From Affinundibacterium fentianense (GTDB taxonomy: Bacteria > Pseudomonadota > Gammaproteobacteria > Burkholderiales > Burkholderiaceae_D), in assembly GCF_018139545.1 (NCBI RefSeq), contig NZ_JAGSPJ010000002.1:124001-188000 (forward strand): a stretch of DNA of 64,000 nt. Reading direction: 5' to 3'. Position numbers and translations under genes: made by a program. The notes below the pieces were generated by a model. That model was not told the origin of the DNA, did no database searches, and worked only from the letters and a program-made list of their open reading frames with translations. The number at the start of each line of letters is the position of its first letter. Position 1 is the first letter of the stretch. Below, in pieces: positions 1 to 8,604 of this stretch.

Positions 1-1
1 G

Positions 2-1249
2 ACGAAGAACGCAACAATTTACGAAGCAAATATTCGCCAGCACTCAAAAGAAGGCAGCTTCCAAAAATTCGAGGAATATCTCCCTGAATTAAAAAAAATG
101 GGCGTCAAAGTGATCTGGATTATGCCAATCAATCCTATCGGTGAAGTCAATCGCAAGGGCAAACTCGGTAGTTACTACGCTGTGCGCGACTATCGAGGTG
201 TCAATCCTGAATTTGGCACACCGGCCGACTTCAAAAAATTAGTGAAGTCAATTCACGCGCAAGGGATGTATGTCATTATCGATTGGGTACCGAACCACAC
301 TGCTTGGGATCACCCTTGGGCTAAAACGCATCCCGAATATTACAAGAAAGATAAAGATGGAAAATTTGTCCCGCCAGTGCCAGATTGGGCGGACGTGATC
401 GCACTCGACTATAGCAACAAAGCGCTTCGTACTGAAATGGTTGAAGCCATGCGCTTTTGGCTCACTGAATACAATATTGACGGGTTCCGCTGCGACGTCG
501 CTGCCATGGTACCAACTGACTTCTGGAATGACGCGCGCAAAGAGCTCGATAAAACGAAAAAGGTATTCATGCTCGCCGAGGCGCATGAGTTCGAGCTGCA
601 AGAGAAAGCGTTTGATATGACGTACGGTTGGCAATACAAGGATTTGTTCAACGACATCGCTCAAGGCAAAAAGTCTGTGAAGGACCTCGATGCTTATTTG
701 AATGGTGAGGAGAAAAATTACCACCCGAATTCCTATCGCATGTTGCATATTACGAACCATGACTTAAATAGCTGGGAAGGAACTGAATTTGTTCGTCTTG
801 GCGATGCGGTCGAAACTTTCTTGGTGCTTTCGAATGTAATGAAAGGAATGCCACTCATGTATAGCGGACAAGAAGCGGGGAACAACAAAGCGCTGAACTT
901 CTTCGACCGTGATCCGATTGAATGGAAACCCCATCCTTTCAAAAAGTTATACACCAAGTTATTTCAGTTAAAGAAGACAAACAAGGCTTTATGGAATGGC
1001 CTGGAAGGCGGTGAAATGCAGCGCCTCAATACAGGTAACGACGATCAAGTCTTTGCGTTCTCACGTGAAAAGGCTGGACATAAAATTGTCGCTATATTTA
1101 ACTTATCACCGAAAGCCCAAACTGCTGAGATCAAAGGAGTTTTAGCAAAAAATGGACTAAGTGATTTCAATACGGCTGCCAAAGCTCCCCACGGCGAGCA
1201 AGTCAAATTTGAACTGAAACCATGGGAATACAAAGTATTCGTCAAATGA
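2..1249 (+). CDS. GH13 alpha-amylase family protein, 5'-truncated by the window edge
   Basis: Retaining glycoside hydrolase of family GH13, acting on alpha-1,4-glucans or related oligosaccharides. The frame is open from the first bases and already reads as the start of a (beta/alpha)8 barrel (NATIYEANIRQHS), so the true start lies upstream. Conserved blocks: the region I motif ending in VPNHT (about 290-300), region II DGFRCDVA with the nucleophile Asp at 494-496, region III LAEAHE with the acid/base Glu at 578-580, and region IV TNHD with the transition-state Asp at 761-763. A C-terminal all-beta domain follows (about 1000-1249). Whether a signal peptide exists cannot be seen. Exact substrate specificity (amylase, cyclomaltodextrinase or other) is not decidable. 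No partner gene for starch or maltose use is visible downstream. Confidence 0.93.
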   Translation, partial: TKNATIYEANIRQHSKEGSFQKFEEYLPELKKMGVKVIWIMPINPIGEVNRKGKLGSYYAVRDYRGVNPEFGTPADFKKLVKSIHAQGMYVIIDWVPNHTAWDHPWAKTHPEYYKKDKDGKFVPPVPDWADVIALDYSNKALRTEMVEAMRFWLTEYNIDGFRCDVAAMVPTDFWNDARKELDKTKKVFMLAEAHEFELQEKAFDMTYGWQYKDLFNDIAQGKKSVKDLDAYLNGEEKNYHPNSYRMLHITNHDLNSWEGTEFVRLGDAVETFLVLSNVMKGMPLMYSGQEAGNNKALNFFDRDPIEWKPHPFKKLYTKLFQLKKTNKALWNGLEGGEMQRLNTGNDDQVFAFSREKAGHKIVAIFNLSPKAQTAEIKGVLAKNGLSDFNTAAKAPHGEQVKFELKPWEYKVFVK

Positions 1250-1405
1250 AGTAAAGACGACTACGGCGCTACAAAATAGCGTCGTGAATCAAAGTAGTGA
1301 AGTCATACCAAGAATCTCAAAGAGGACTCAATCGAATCGGTAAAGTCGACCACAGTCCTTACAAAAAAAAAGCGAAATGCAATACCCATTGTTGTAAAAA
1401 GAAAG

Positions 1406-1433
1406 CGCCAGCCTTAAAACTGGCGTTTTTTTT
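1406..1433 (+). terminator. Intrinsic terminator downstream of the GH13 gene
   Basis: A 6-bp stem CGCCAG/CTGGCG (1406-1411 with 1420-1425) and 8-nt loop are followed directly by nine T. A second hairpin without a T-run (ACGGCGCT/AGCGTCGT, 1263-1270 with 1278-1285) lies closer to the stop codon. Otherwise the 1250-1592 gap holds only the ompW promoter region. Confidence 0.85.
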
Positions 1434-1492
1434 GCGCTAAAACAAAGTTTCACTTCTGACCTCCTTATTTTGAACTGAGTGCACCACGAAAT

Positions 1493-1534
1493 TTGATTTA
1501 GCTCAAGTGAGATGTTGCACTGCGCAACTAAACT
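1493..1534 (+). promoter_or_regulatory. FNR/Dnr-type box plus -10 element of ompW
   Basis: TTGAT-TTAG-CTCAA (1493-1506) matches nine of ten positions of the FNR consensus TTGAT-N4-ATCAA. Exactly 22 bp after it lies TAAACT (1529-1534), a plausible -10. The inferred start site near 1541 puts the box centre at about -41.5, the class II activator position. The same spacing occurs at norC and nirS in this window. OmpW-type genes are known FNR targets in enterobacteria; activation here is inferred. Confidence 0.7.
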
Positions 1535-1592
1535 GTCTTCATCAAGTTAAGGAAATTTTTATTTAAACCATTCATAACCAAGGAAAATCAAA

Positions 1593-2204
1593 ATGAAAAA
1601 GCTCGTTTTAGCACTCTCTTTAGCAGCAGTTGGTTTTGTCAGCGCAGAAGCAATGGCACAAGAAAGCCCATGGTTGGTGCGTGGCCGCGTAGTCAATATC
1701 AGCCCAGCAAATGGTTCAGATCCAGTTGGTGGAACAGGCGCGTCTGATCGTATTACTGTCAGCAAAAAAACAATCCCAGAATTCGACATTAGCTATTTCT
1801 TTTCACCCAATGTTTCTGCTGAATTGATTTTGACCTATCCACAAAAACATGATGTTTATTTGGACGGTGCAAATATCGGTACGTTCAAGCATTTGCCACC
1901 TACTTTGTCTGCACAATATCGCTTCGCACCAAACGCCGACATCAATCCGTATTTAGGTTTGGGCGTGAACTACACAAACATTTCAAAAGTCAATTTGTTA
2001 GCTGGTAAAGGTGGATTGGAAAGCAGTAGTTTCGGTTTATCTTTCCAAGCGGGCGTGGACTTTAAACTCGATAAAAACTGGTCTTTGAATTTAGACGTGA
2101 AGAAAGTACAGATCCGTAGCGATGTGAATATTGCTGGTGCAAAAGTCAGTGCTGTTAAAGTTGATCCAGTATTGGTTGCAATTGGTATTGGCTATCGCTT
2201 CTAA
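1593..2204 (+). CDS. ompW: OmpW family outer-membrane protein
   Basis: A small eight-stranded outer-membrane beta-barrel of the OmpW family (203 aa), thought to pass small or hydrophobic compounds across the outer membrane. A cleavable signal peptide (MKKLVLALSLAAVGFVSAEAMA, cut near residue 22) is followed by the family opening in which the mature N-terminus reads SPWLVRGRVVNISP. The protein ends in aromatic YRF, the usual C-terminal barrel signature recognised by the BAM machinery. The start is supported by AAGGA upstream of ATG. The gene stands alone between two terminators and has an FNR-type site upstream, which suggests induction at low oxygen. The symbol rests on family membership and not on a demonstrated function. 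Confidence 0.92.
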   Translation: MKKLVLALSLAAVGFVSAEAMAQESPWLVRGRVVNISPANGSDPVGGTGASDRITVSKKTIPEFDISYFFSPNVSAELILTYPQKHDVYLDGANIGTFKHLPPTLSAQYRFAPNADINPYLGLGVNYTNISKVNLLAGKGGLESSSFGLSFQAGVDFKLDKNWSLNLDVKKVQIRSDVNIAGAKVSAVKVDPVLVAIGIGYRF

Positions 2205-2288
2205 GCAAGTGAGTTTGTAAGCGAAACACCTAAGTGTTTACCATTGTTTTGTGTGAGTTTTGCTGAAAGCGATCTCACCGACAATTTG

Positions 2289-2322
2289 AGCCATCATGCC
2301 TTACGGTCTGATGGCTTTTTTT
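2289..2322 (+). terminator. Intrinsic terminator after ompW
   Basis: An 8-bp stem AGCCATCA/TGATGGCT (2289-2296 with 2309-2316), 12-nt loop and a run of seven T. It lies 85 bp after the ompW stop. I see nothing else in the rest of the gap up to the glcF stop at 2535. Confidence 0.85.
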
Positions 2323-2534
2323 ATGCGACTGGAATTGAATGCACCTAGCTGTAGGATCGGAAGTGCATGGAAATTAAATTCTGAAAGAAGATTATTCGAT
2401 TTCCGACAGTTCTTCGATCAAAACACTTGCACGTCGGCGAATCGATTTCGTCATGTACCGCACGCTTTGATTTCGCATGTTTTGCTGACTGTCTACATGC
2501 TGAGCACAGCTTAAAAAGCACACCTAACACCAGT

Positions 2535-4193
2535 TCAGCTTTTCTTAGAACGGCTTGATCGATTCTTCTTGGTCAAACTCGCTTGCTCGCTCATTTCCGT
2601 TACCTGCTTAGGACTTGGCTTTGACTTATTTTTCCCTTTTGAAAGGGACTGCGTCTTGCCGCCGCCCTTCGCGTGCGACTCCTTATTCTCAAGCGATGCA
2701 GTTGCTTGCATCGCGCTTTTCGAATTGGGTTCTTGTATCGTTTTTTTCCGACGCGCACTTGAAGATTTCTTTGAGATGCTGTGTTGAATTGGCTCAGTAT
2801 CCTCTACTTGCTGCGTTAAAGAAAGCGGGCCAGGTAACGCACTTGTTTTTTCCTCTGATCGATCTGTCGACACCATCGCTGCTGGTATGACAGGTTCGAG
2901 CATCATCTCTGATTTGCCCTCAAGTGCGACGGATGTGATTGTTAAGTTTTTTGTTTGCAATGCTTGGTCCAACACCTCTATCCAATGAACGACTGGTTTG
3001 CTGGTTCCACTGGCCAAATGTAATTGACATGCCATATTGGCGCTGACAATGCGATCAGGATTCGCTGCGAGCAAATTGCTAAGTTTATTATCACGCAAAC
3101 GCCGTGCGAGATCCGATTGCAATATCGAATAGGTACCCGCGGAGCCGCAGCACAAATGACTGTCTTGGCAGCTCTGCAATACGACCCCGAGTTGATGAAA
3201 AATCGATTCAACTTTTCCTTTAATCGCTTGTCCATGCTGTAGGCTACACGGAGCATGCCAAACTATCGATTCAGTCAAACGTGCCTGGAATTGAAGACGC
3301 TGATTGGAGAATTGGATGAGTAAAAATTCACTCAAATCGAGCGTCATCTCACTTATTTTTTTTGCTTTGCTAGCGTAAACATCGTCGTGTGCGAGTAAAT
3401 TCCCATAATCTTTCACCATAACACCACATCCCGATGCCGTCATGAGTATGTGACTTATCGACTCCTCCTGTACGGTCTCATTACCAATCAATGGCCACCA
3501 CGCGTCAATGTTTCTTCGGGCATTTTCTCGCGCGGTGTCGATATCACTTAAGTGTAAACGGATGGCACCACAACAACCCGCCTCTGGGACGACCCGACTT
3601 TGAATTTGAAAACGGTCTAATACACGTGCAGTCGCCGCATTTATATTCGGTGCAAGACTGCCTTGAACACAGCCATCCAATAAAATCACTTGTTTCGTAT
3701 GCTTCGTTTCTGGGTAAGAGGTCTTTACTTCTCGCACCGGAATTTTTTTACTTAAGCGCTCTGGCAACACAACTTGAAGCTGGCGTCCCCAACTTAATGC
3801 ATGCTGAAACAGTCTAGGGTTACTTAATCCCGTCTTGAGAACCGCCCGTACAATCTTCTGGGTCCACTTGCGACCAACTTTCTTCTCAACTATTTCCCTG
3901 CCTATCTCTAGGAGGCGTCCGTACTTCACACCCGAAGGACAGGTCGTTTCACAGCTGCGACAGGTCAAGCATCGGTCTAAATGGGTTTGGGTTCGCTGAG
4001 TTGGAGTTTGCCCTTCTAATACCTGCTTGATTAAATAAATCCGTCCCCTTGGCCCATCTAATTCATCACCTAATAGCTGGTAGGTTGGGCAAGTAGCATT
4101 ACACATTCCACAATGAACACATTGACGCAGAATTTGTTCGGCCTCTTGACCAGCGAGTTTATCTTGGAATTCTTGGCTTATTTTGGTTTGCAT
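2535..4193 (-). CDS. glcF: Glycolate oxidase iron-sulfur subunit GlcF, with long Lys/Ser-rich tail
   Basis: Iron-sulfur subunit of membrane-associated glycolate oxidase (GlcDEF), which oxidises glycolate to glyoxylate and passes electrons to the respiratory chain. Two 4Fe-4S motifs are visible: C25-x2-C28-x2-C31-x3-C35-P and C75-x2-C78-x2-C81-x3-C85-P. Two CCG-type (heterodisulfide-reductase-like) domains follow, with GCCGA and CCGSAG motifs. At 552 aa it is about 140 residues longer than usual GlcF proteins. The excess is a C-terminal tail from about residue 425, rich in Ser, Lys, Glu and Thr and ending SRSKKS, probably disordered. The tail stays in frame with no stop, so it appears to be a real extension. 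The gene is last in glcD-glcE-glcF, 18 bp after glcE. Confidence 0.93.
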   Translation of the reverse strand: MQTKISQEFQDKLAGQEAEQILRQCVHCGMCNATCPTYQLLGDELDGPRGRIYLIKQVLEGQTPTQRTQTHLDRCLTCRSCETTCPSGVKYGRLLEIGREIVEKKVGRKWTQKIVRAVLKTGLSNPRLFQHALSWGRQLQVVLPERLSKKIPVREVKTSYPETKHTKQVILLDGCVQGSLAPNINAATARVLDRFQIQSRVVPEAGCCGAIRLHLSDIDTARENARRNIDAWWPLIGNETVQEESISHILMTASGCGVMVKDYGNLLAHDDVYASKAKKISEMTLDLSEFLLIQFSNQRLQFQARLTESIVWHAPCSLQHGQAIKGKVESIFHQLGVVLQSCQDSHLCCGSAGTYSILQSDLARRLRDNKLSNLLAANPDRIVSANMACQLHLASGTSKPVVHWIEVLDQALQTKNLTITSVALEGKSEMMLEPVIPAAMVSTDRSEEKTSALPGPLSLTQQVEDTEPIQHSISKKSSSARRKKTIQEPNSKSAMQATASLENKESHAKGGGKTQSLSKGKNKSKPSPKQVTEMSEQASLTKKNRSSRSKKS

Positions 4194-4211
4194 AATCAGG
4201 TCATGTCCAAT

Positions 4212-5276
4212 TCAACAATCGGAAAATAATTGGCCGCGATTGAAAATTCCGTTAGGATCAAACGCGTGCTTGATCCGCAAATGTACTTTCTGGAGAGCCG
4301 TCTCCATAGGTTCAAACACGGGCTGTTGGTGATTGGCATACCGAAATTGCGTCACATGTCCTCCCACATTTTTGACCCGCTCTCGAATCGTATCGATAGA
4401 CTCGTGTGTCCATACCCATCTTTGTGCTCCCCCCCATTCGATCAAAGTCTTAGCACGCGTTGGAATAGATGGGGCAGTCGAAGGCATCGACAGTCGCAGC
4501 AACGCGAGGCCCTCTTCCGCCATAAAAAAATGGTGTTGTTGCTCGCGTATCTGTAACCAGAAAGCATCTGCCAAATCAAACTCTATGCCACCAAGACGGT
4601 GTCGAGCATATCTCAAGGCGGACTCGGAACCTGAAAGACGCAAGACCAAGCGTCCAGCGTGAAAAACGCTCCCAGTAATCGGCAATGCTTGCGCTGCCCA
4701 TCGATTCAATTGGCGCAATGCATCAGGCTCAGACATAGCGAATACCAAGCTAGTCTCACGTTGGGGACGTGGCATCACTTTCAATGTGATATCCAAAATT
4801 AATCCGAGAACGCCGAGCGATCCAACCAAGAGTCGCGATACATCAAACCCGGCTACGTTTTTCATTACCTGCCCACCAAATTTCAAGCACTCCCCTTGAG
4901 CGTTCATCATCGTGATTCCTAGAACAAAATCACGCACAGCGCCACCGTACGCTCGACGTGGACCAGAGAACCCCGCGGCAAGCATTCCACCAACCGTCGC
5001 GTTCTCTCCAAAATGCGGCGGTTCAAAGGCTAGCATCTGACCTCGCTCTTGCAATACTTTTTCGACCTCAATCAAAGGTGTTCCAGCTCGCACTGTGATA
5101 TATAACTCAGTCGGTTCATAAGCGATGACTCCTGAATAGAGTCGGGTATCAAGAACCTCACCATAAACCGGCTTGCCATACCACTGCTTACTTCCGCTAC
5201 CCTGAATTCGCAAAGGCGAAGATTCCTTATTGGCTTGCAAAATTTGCTCTCGGAAAGCTTGTAAGACTGAATTCAT
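4212..5276 (-). CDS. glcE: Glycolate oxidase FAD-binding subunit GlcE
   Basis: Second flavoprotein-like subunit of glycolate oxidase (354 aa, normal length). The FAD-binding PCMH domain occupies roughly residues 1-175, with the conserved stretch GENATVGGMLAAGFSGPRR and then the GGQVMKNVAGFDVSRL segment typical of GlcE. The C-terminus FNRGQLF is the usual end of FAD-linked oxidase C-terminal domains. It starts with ATG 30 bp after the glcD stop and sits 18 bp before glcF, so the three genes are very likely one transcript. It is distinguished from GlcD by its shorter length and divergent nucleotide-binding region. Confidence 0.95.
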   Translation of the reverse strand: MNSVLQAFREQILQANKESSPLRIQGSGSKQWYGKPVYGEVLDTRLYSGVIAYEPTELYITVRAGTPLIEVEKVLQERGQMLAFEPPHFGENATVGGMLAAGFSGPRRAYGGAVRDFVLGITMMNAQGECLKFGGQVMKNVAGFDVSRLLVGSLGVLGLILDITLKVMPRPQRETSLVFAMSEPDALRQLNRWAAQALPITGSVFHAGRLVLRLSGSESALRYARHRLGGIEFDLADAFWLQIREQQHHFFMAEEGLALLRLSMPSTAPSIPTRAKTLIEWGGAQRWVWTHESIDTIRERVKNVGGHVTQFRYANHQQPVFEPMETALQKVHLRIKHAFDPNGIFNRGQLFSDC

Positions 5277-5306
5277 ACTTGGATCATTTCAAATCAAAAG
5301 ACGCCA

Positions 5307-6773
5307 TTAGAATCTCGGTAGCTCAGGGAATCGAGTCAATCCTGCGCGAACGTGCATACGCCCCATCTCTGCGCAGCGATGCAAACTAGGGATAGCTTTA
5401 CTTGGATTCAAAAGTTGGGCGGGATCAAACGCCTGTTTGATCGCCATAAAAGTCTGTAATTCCGCATCTGAAAACTGTACACACATCGAATCTAATTTTT
5501 CGATGCCAACACCATGCTCACCAGTAATCGTGCCACCTAATTGAACGCACAAGGCCAGAATTTCGGCACCGAAGGCTTCTGCTCGCTGAAACGCACCTTC
5601 GTGATTTGCGTCGAATAGAATGAGTGGATGTAAATTACCATCTCCAGCATGAAAAACATTGGCACAAACCATCCCGTACTTATCCTGCATTAACGCTATC
5701 GCCTCTAACACCTGTGCCAAATATTTACGAGGTATAGTGCCATCAACACAATAGTAGTCGGGGGATATCCGACCTGCGGCTGGAAACGCATTTTTTCGCC
5801 CAGACCAAATCGTCGCGCGTTCTACATCGCTGGAGGAAACCGTCAATTGACTCGCGCCCGCACGCTGCAAGACATCGCTCATGCGTAAAATTTCTTCTGC
5901 GACTTCTTCTGCGTTCCCATCAGATTCACACAATAAAATCGCAGCGGCTTGTTGGTCATAGCCAGCTTGCACAAACGGCTCAACCATTCGGATTGATGTG
6001 TTATCCATCATTTCTAAACCCGCTGGAATGATGCCTTCAGCAATGATTTGTGCAACCGCATTTCCAGCTTGGGTGACAGTCTCAAACGACGCCAGAATGA
6101 CTTGAGCGATCTGCGGCTTGGGTAATAATTTCACTGTCACTTCTGTGACTATCCCCAACAAGCCCTCGGAGCCAATAAACAGACCTAACAAATCTAAACC
6201 TCGGCTATCGAGACTTTGGCTTCCTAATTCAAGAATTTCGCCATCCATCATCACGACTCGGACTCGTAATACATTGTGTGCAGTCAATCCATACTTGAGG
6301 CAATGCACGCCACCCGCATTCTCTGCCACATTCCCGCCTATACTACAGGCCAATTGCGATGAAGGATCAGGAGCATAATATAGGCCGACATGGGCCGCCG
6401 AATCTGAAATGGCGAGATTGCGCACGCCAGGTTGAACGTGCGCCACGCGACCAACTGGGTCCAGTGCTAGGATTTTGTTGAGTCTTGCCGTTGATAATAC
6501 GATTGCGTCAAGCACTGGTGTTGCCCCACCAGACAATCCTGTTCCCGCACCGCGAGGCACGACTGCAATTTGAAATTGACGGCACAGCGCCAAGATGGTG
6601 ATGATCTGCGATTCGCTTTCAGGAATCACTACGGCCAAAGGAAGTTGTTTATAGGTGCTGAGTGAGTCACATTCATACGGCCGCAATTCCTCTTCATCCG
6701 ACAATACGCAATGTTGCGGCAGCCCCTTTTTTAGGGCGAGAATGAACGCTTGATGTCGGGTTTGTCTCGTCAT
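5307..6773 (-). CDS. glcD: Glycolate oxidase FAD-linked subunit GlcD
   Basis: Catalytic FAD-dependent subunit of glycolate oxidase (488 aa from the start chosen here). The PCMH-type FAD domain has PRGAGTGLSGGATP. The C-terminal domain carries HAGDGNLHPL and GTITGEHGVG, with the His residues expected around the flavin. The open frame continues upstream to an ATG at 6896, but that extension would be translated through a perfect terminator hairpin (6862-6890). The ATG at 6773 has a well placed GAGG upstream and gives the usual family N-terminus, so I chose it. First gene of glcD-glcE-glcF. No regulator of the GlcC type is next to it. Confidence 0.93.
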   Translation of the reverse strand: MTRQTRHQAFILALKKGLPQHCVLSDEEELRPYECDSLSTYKQLPLAVVIPESESQIITILALCRQFQIAVVPRGAGTGLSGGATPVLDAIVLSTARLNKILALDPVGRVAHVQPGVRNLAISDSAAHVGLYYAPDPSSQLACSIGGNVAENAGGVHCLKYGLTAHNVLRVRVVMMDGEILELGSQSLDSRGLDLLGLFIGSEGLLGIVTEVTVKLLPKPQIAQVILASFETVTQAGNAVAQIIAEGIIPAGLEMMDNTSIRMVEPFVQAGYDQQAAAILLCESDGNAEEVAEEILRMSDVLQRAGASQLTVSSSDVERATIWSGRKNAFPAAGRISPDYYCVDGTIPRKYLAQVLEAIALMQDKYGMVCANVFHAGDGNLHPLILFDANHEGAFQRAEAFGAEILALCVQLGGTITGEHGVGIEKLDSMCVQFSDAELQTFMAIKQAFDPAQLLNPSKAIPSLHRCAEMGRMHVRAGLTRFPELPRF

Positions 6774-6861
6774 TCCATTCCTCAATTTTGCGCCAATTTC
6801 AGCAAGCTCATTGAGTGTAGCTTGTGTCTGAGATTTTAGGATAGAGAATCTCTTAAACCAT

Positions 6862-6890
6862 AAAAAAAAGACGCCACTGCGTCTTTTTTT
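6862..6890 (-). terminator. Bidirectional-looking terminator between erpA and glcD
   Basis: Stem GACGC/GCGTC (6870-6874 with 6879-6883), loop CACT, flanked by eight A on the left and seven T on the right. On the minus strand it lies 80 bp after erpA and ends that transcript before glcD begins. Confidence 0.85.
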
Positions 6891-6970
6891 GTCCATGCTT
6901 AAGTGCTGTCACTACATTCAAACAATTTAGATAAATTACTCTCCGCCTTTACGTTCAAGCGGCATTGCAA

Positions 6971-7321
6971 TTACACAGAGAATGAAGACCCACACCCACA
7001 AGTTGATTGAGCGTTCGGATTTTTAATCACGAATTGCGCGCCTTCTAAATCATCCTTGTAGTCGATTTCGGCGCCAACCAAGTATTGATAACTCATCGCG
7101 TCGATCAATAACTGCACACCATTTTTATCCATAATAGTGTCGTCTTCGTTCGTCACTTCATCAAACGTGAATCCATACTGAAAGCCCGAACATCCGCCAC
7201 CTTGCACGAATACACGTAATTTCAAATCAGGATTGCCCTCTTCTTCAATTAATTGTGCCACTTTCGAAGCGGCACTGTCCGTGAAGATAATTGGGCTTGG
7301 CATATCTGTAACAGCGTTCAT
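6971..7321 (-). CDS. erpA: Iron-sulfur cluster insertion protein ErpA
   Basis: A-type carrier (116 aa) that receives Fe-S clusters from the assembly scaffold and delivers them to apo-enzymes in the cytoplasm. The three conserved cluster ligands are present: C44 in [11 protein letters not shown], and C108 and C110 in the C-terminal [11 protein letters not shown]. The double-Cys ending and the motif CSGFQYGF(T)FDE separate it from NifU or SufU types; ErpA is preferred over IscA because no isc genes adjoin it and this chromosomal position next to bactofilin and argC is typical of Burkholderiales ErpA. The start has GGAGC just upstream of ATG. A terminator follows. Confidence 0.95.
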   Translation of the reverse strand: MNAVTDMPSPIIFTDSAASKVAQLIEEEGNPDLKLRVFVQGGGCSGFQYGFTFDEVTNEDDTIMDKNGVQLLIDAMSYQYLVGAEIDYKDDLEGAQFVIKNPNAQSTCGCGSSFSV

Positions 7322-7379
7322 AATTGGCTCCTGCTCGTTAATTCAAATCAGGTCTCTATTATAGTCTTTAAATACAATT

Positions 7380-7766
7380 CTAGTTGGATGCTGCCAACTT
7401 CAGAACTGGCTCTGCAATTTGATCATGAGCAAGTTTTCCTGAAACAAGCGCACCATTCATCATTTCCAACGCCTTATAGTGCACATCGCCAGAAATGCGC
7501 GCTTTACTTTGTAATTCTATGAGCTCCGTCGAGATAACTGGGCCGTTGATCACACCGTTCACAACAACATGGCCGGCGCGCACCTCACCATCAATAACTG
7601 CCTGTTCCGAGATGACCAAAATACTGGAAATACCCGCTTCAGCAATCACATTTCCTTTGATGTGCCCATCAATTCGCAGTCCGCCTTTGAAATGCACATC
7701 GCCTTCAATGTTGGTACTTGCTCCAATTAAGCTATCGATAGTACTTTTACTTTTACGATTAAACAT
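7380..7766 (-). CDS. Bactofilin family polymer-forming protein
   Basis: Small cytoskeletal protein (128 aa) of the bactofilin (DUF583/CcmA-like) family, which self-assembles into filaments at the inner face of the membrane and takes part in cell shape, stalk or polar functions. After a short N-terminal tail (FNRKSKSTID) the sequence is a regular right-handed beta-helix: repeating short strands with Gly at turns (IEGDVHFKGGLRIDGHIKGN, then VIDGEVRAGHVVVNGVINGP) across about residues 15-110. Length is typical. It lies 58 bp upstream of erpA on the same strand and could be cotranscribed. The precise cellular role in this organism is unknown. Confidence 0.93.
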   Translation of the reverse strand: MFNRKSKSTIDSLIGASTNIEGDVHFKGGLRIDGHIKGNVIAEAGISSILVISEQAVIDGEVRAGHVVVNGVINGPVISTELIELQSKARISGDVHYKALEMMNGALVSGKLAHDQIAEPVLKLAASN

Positions 7767-7875
7767 GCAAACTCCTCAAATTTTTAGAATATTGACAGTT
7801 TTAATAATAAAAGAGCTGCCTTTGCGTGTTTTCCCAACTACCACAGTCAATGTTCGCCACTAAACATAGTAACCT

Positions 7876-8598
7876 TCAGAGGCTCACATTCTGTTTTGCA
7901 CGCAACTCGCCTTTTTCGAGAACTGTCATTTGTGCCGATTTCACCGTGACACCTTCAGGTAGCGTGATTTGCCCTTCCATCCGCTGATAGTGCTTGAATG
8001 AAAGTTTCAATTTCGCCGACTCACCCGATCGAGGGTCAGGGAATTCCATCATAGCAGGTTTACCGTCCTGTACTAGTGTCAAGCTGATATGCATTTCACC
8101 AGAAAATTCTCGTACCGCTTTCCCCCCCTGCATGACCAAAGTTCGGTAGCGCAATTGGTTACCCACAAGCTCGATTTTAGCTTTCTGCAAAGTAATCCCT
8201 TGAGGTCTATTCGCTGATGGCATCAGACTTTCAAAAAAAGCGAGATCATCCTTAATCTTATTATTTTCCGCTGTTAATGCATTGATTTGGTCAGCTAGCT
8301 GCTTCTGCATAGATTTTTCGATATTTTGCTGACTTTCAATTGTTGCCGCTGTGGCTAACAATTTATCGCGCTCTGCAGTCAAACTGCTCACTTTCTCTTG
8401 TAGCTCAGACATTTGCTCGGGTGAAAATTTAGGACCGAATGCAAAACTTCGCCCCAGATCGTATGTCCACATCGCAATCGCACCGCCGATACCAATCACC
8501 ACCGCAAACAGGGCAACTTTAATTGGCCATGGCAAATGCTGGTTAATCGTCATTTTCGACGCAGTTATGCGTCGACGAAAAAATTTCGAAAGAGGCAT
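7876..8598 (-). CDS. DUF6776-type membrane-anchored coiled-coil protein
   Basis: Conserved protein of unknown function (about 240 aa) found beside argC in many Burkholderiales. Visible parts: a short basic cytoplasmic N-terminus (FFRRRITASK), one transmembrane segment (about residues 25-45), a coiled coil (about 60-115, with repeating SELQEKVSSLTAERDKL and ALTAENNKIKDD), and a C-terminal beta-rich periplasmic domain (about 125-240). The frame opens at a TTG (8604), but ATG at 8598 is more likely; it starts 6 bp after the argC stop, so the two genes are probably cotranscribed and translationally linked. A role at the cell envelope is inferred only from topology. Confidence 0.8.
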   Translation of the reverse strand: MPLSKFFRRRITASKMTINQHLPWPIKVALFAVVIGIGGAIAMWTYDLGRSFAFGPKFSPEQMSELQEKVSSLTAERDKLLATAATIESQQNIEKSMQKQLADQINALTAENNKIKDDLAFFESLMPSANRPQGITLQKAKIELVGNQLRYRTLVMQGGKAVREFSGEMHISLTLVQDGKPAMMEFPDPRSGESAKLKLSFKHYQRMEGQITLPEGVTVKSAQMTVLEKGELRAKQNVSL

Positions 8599-8604
8599 AG
8601 TCAA

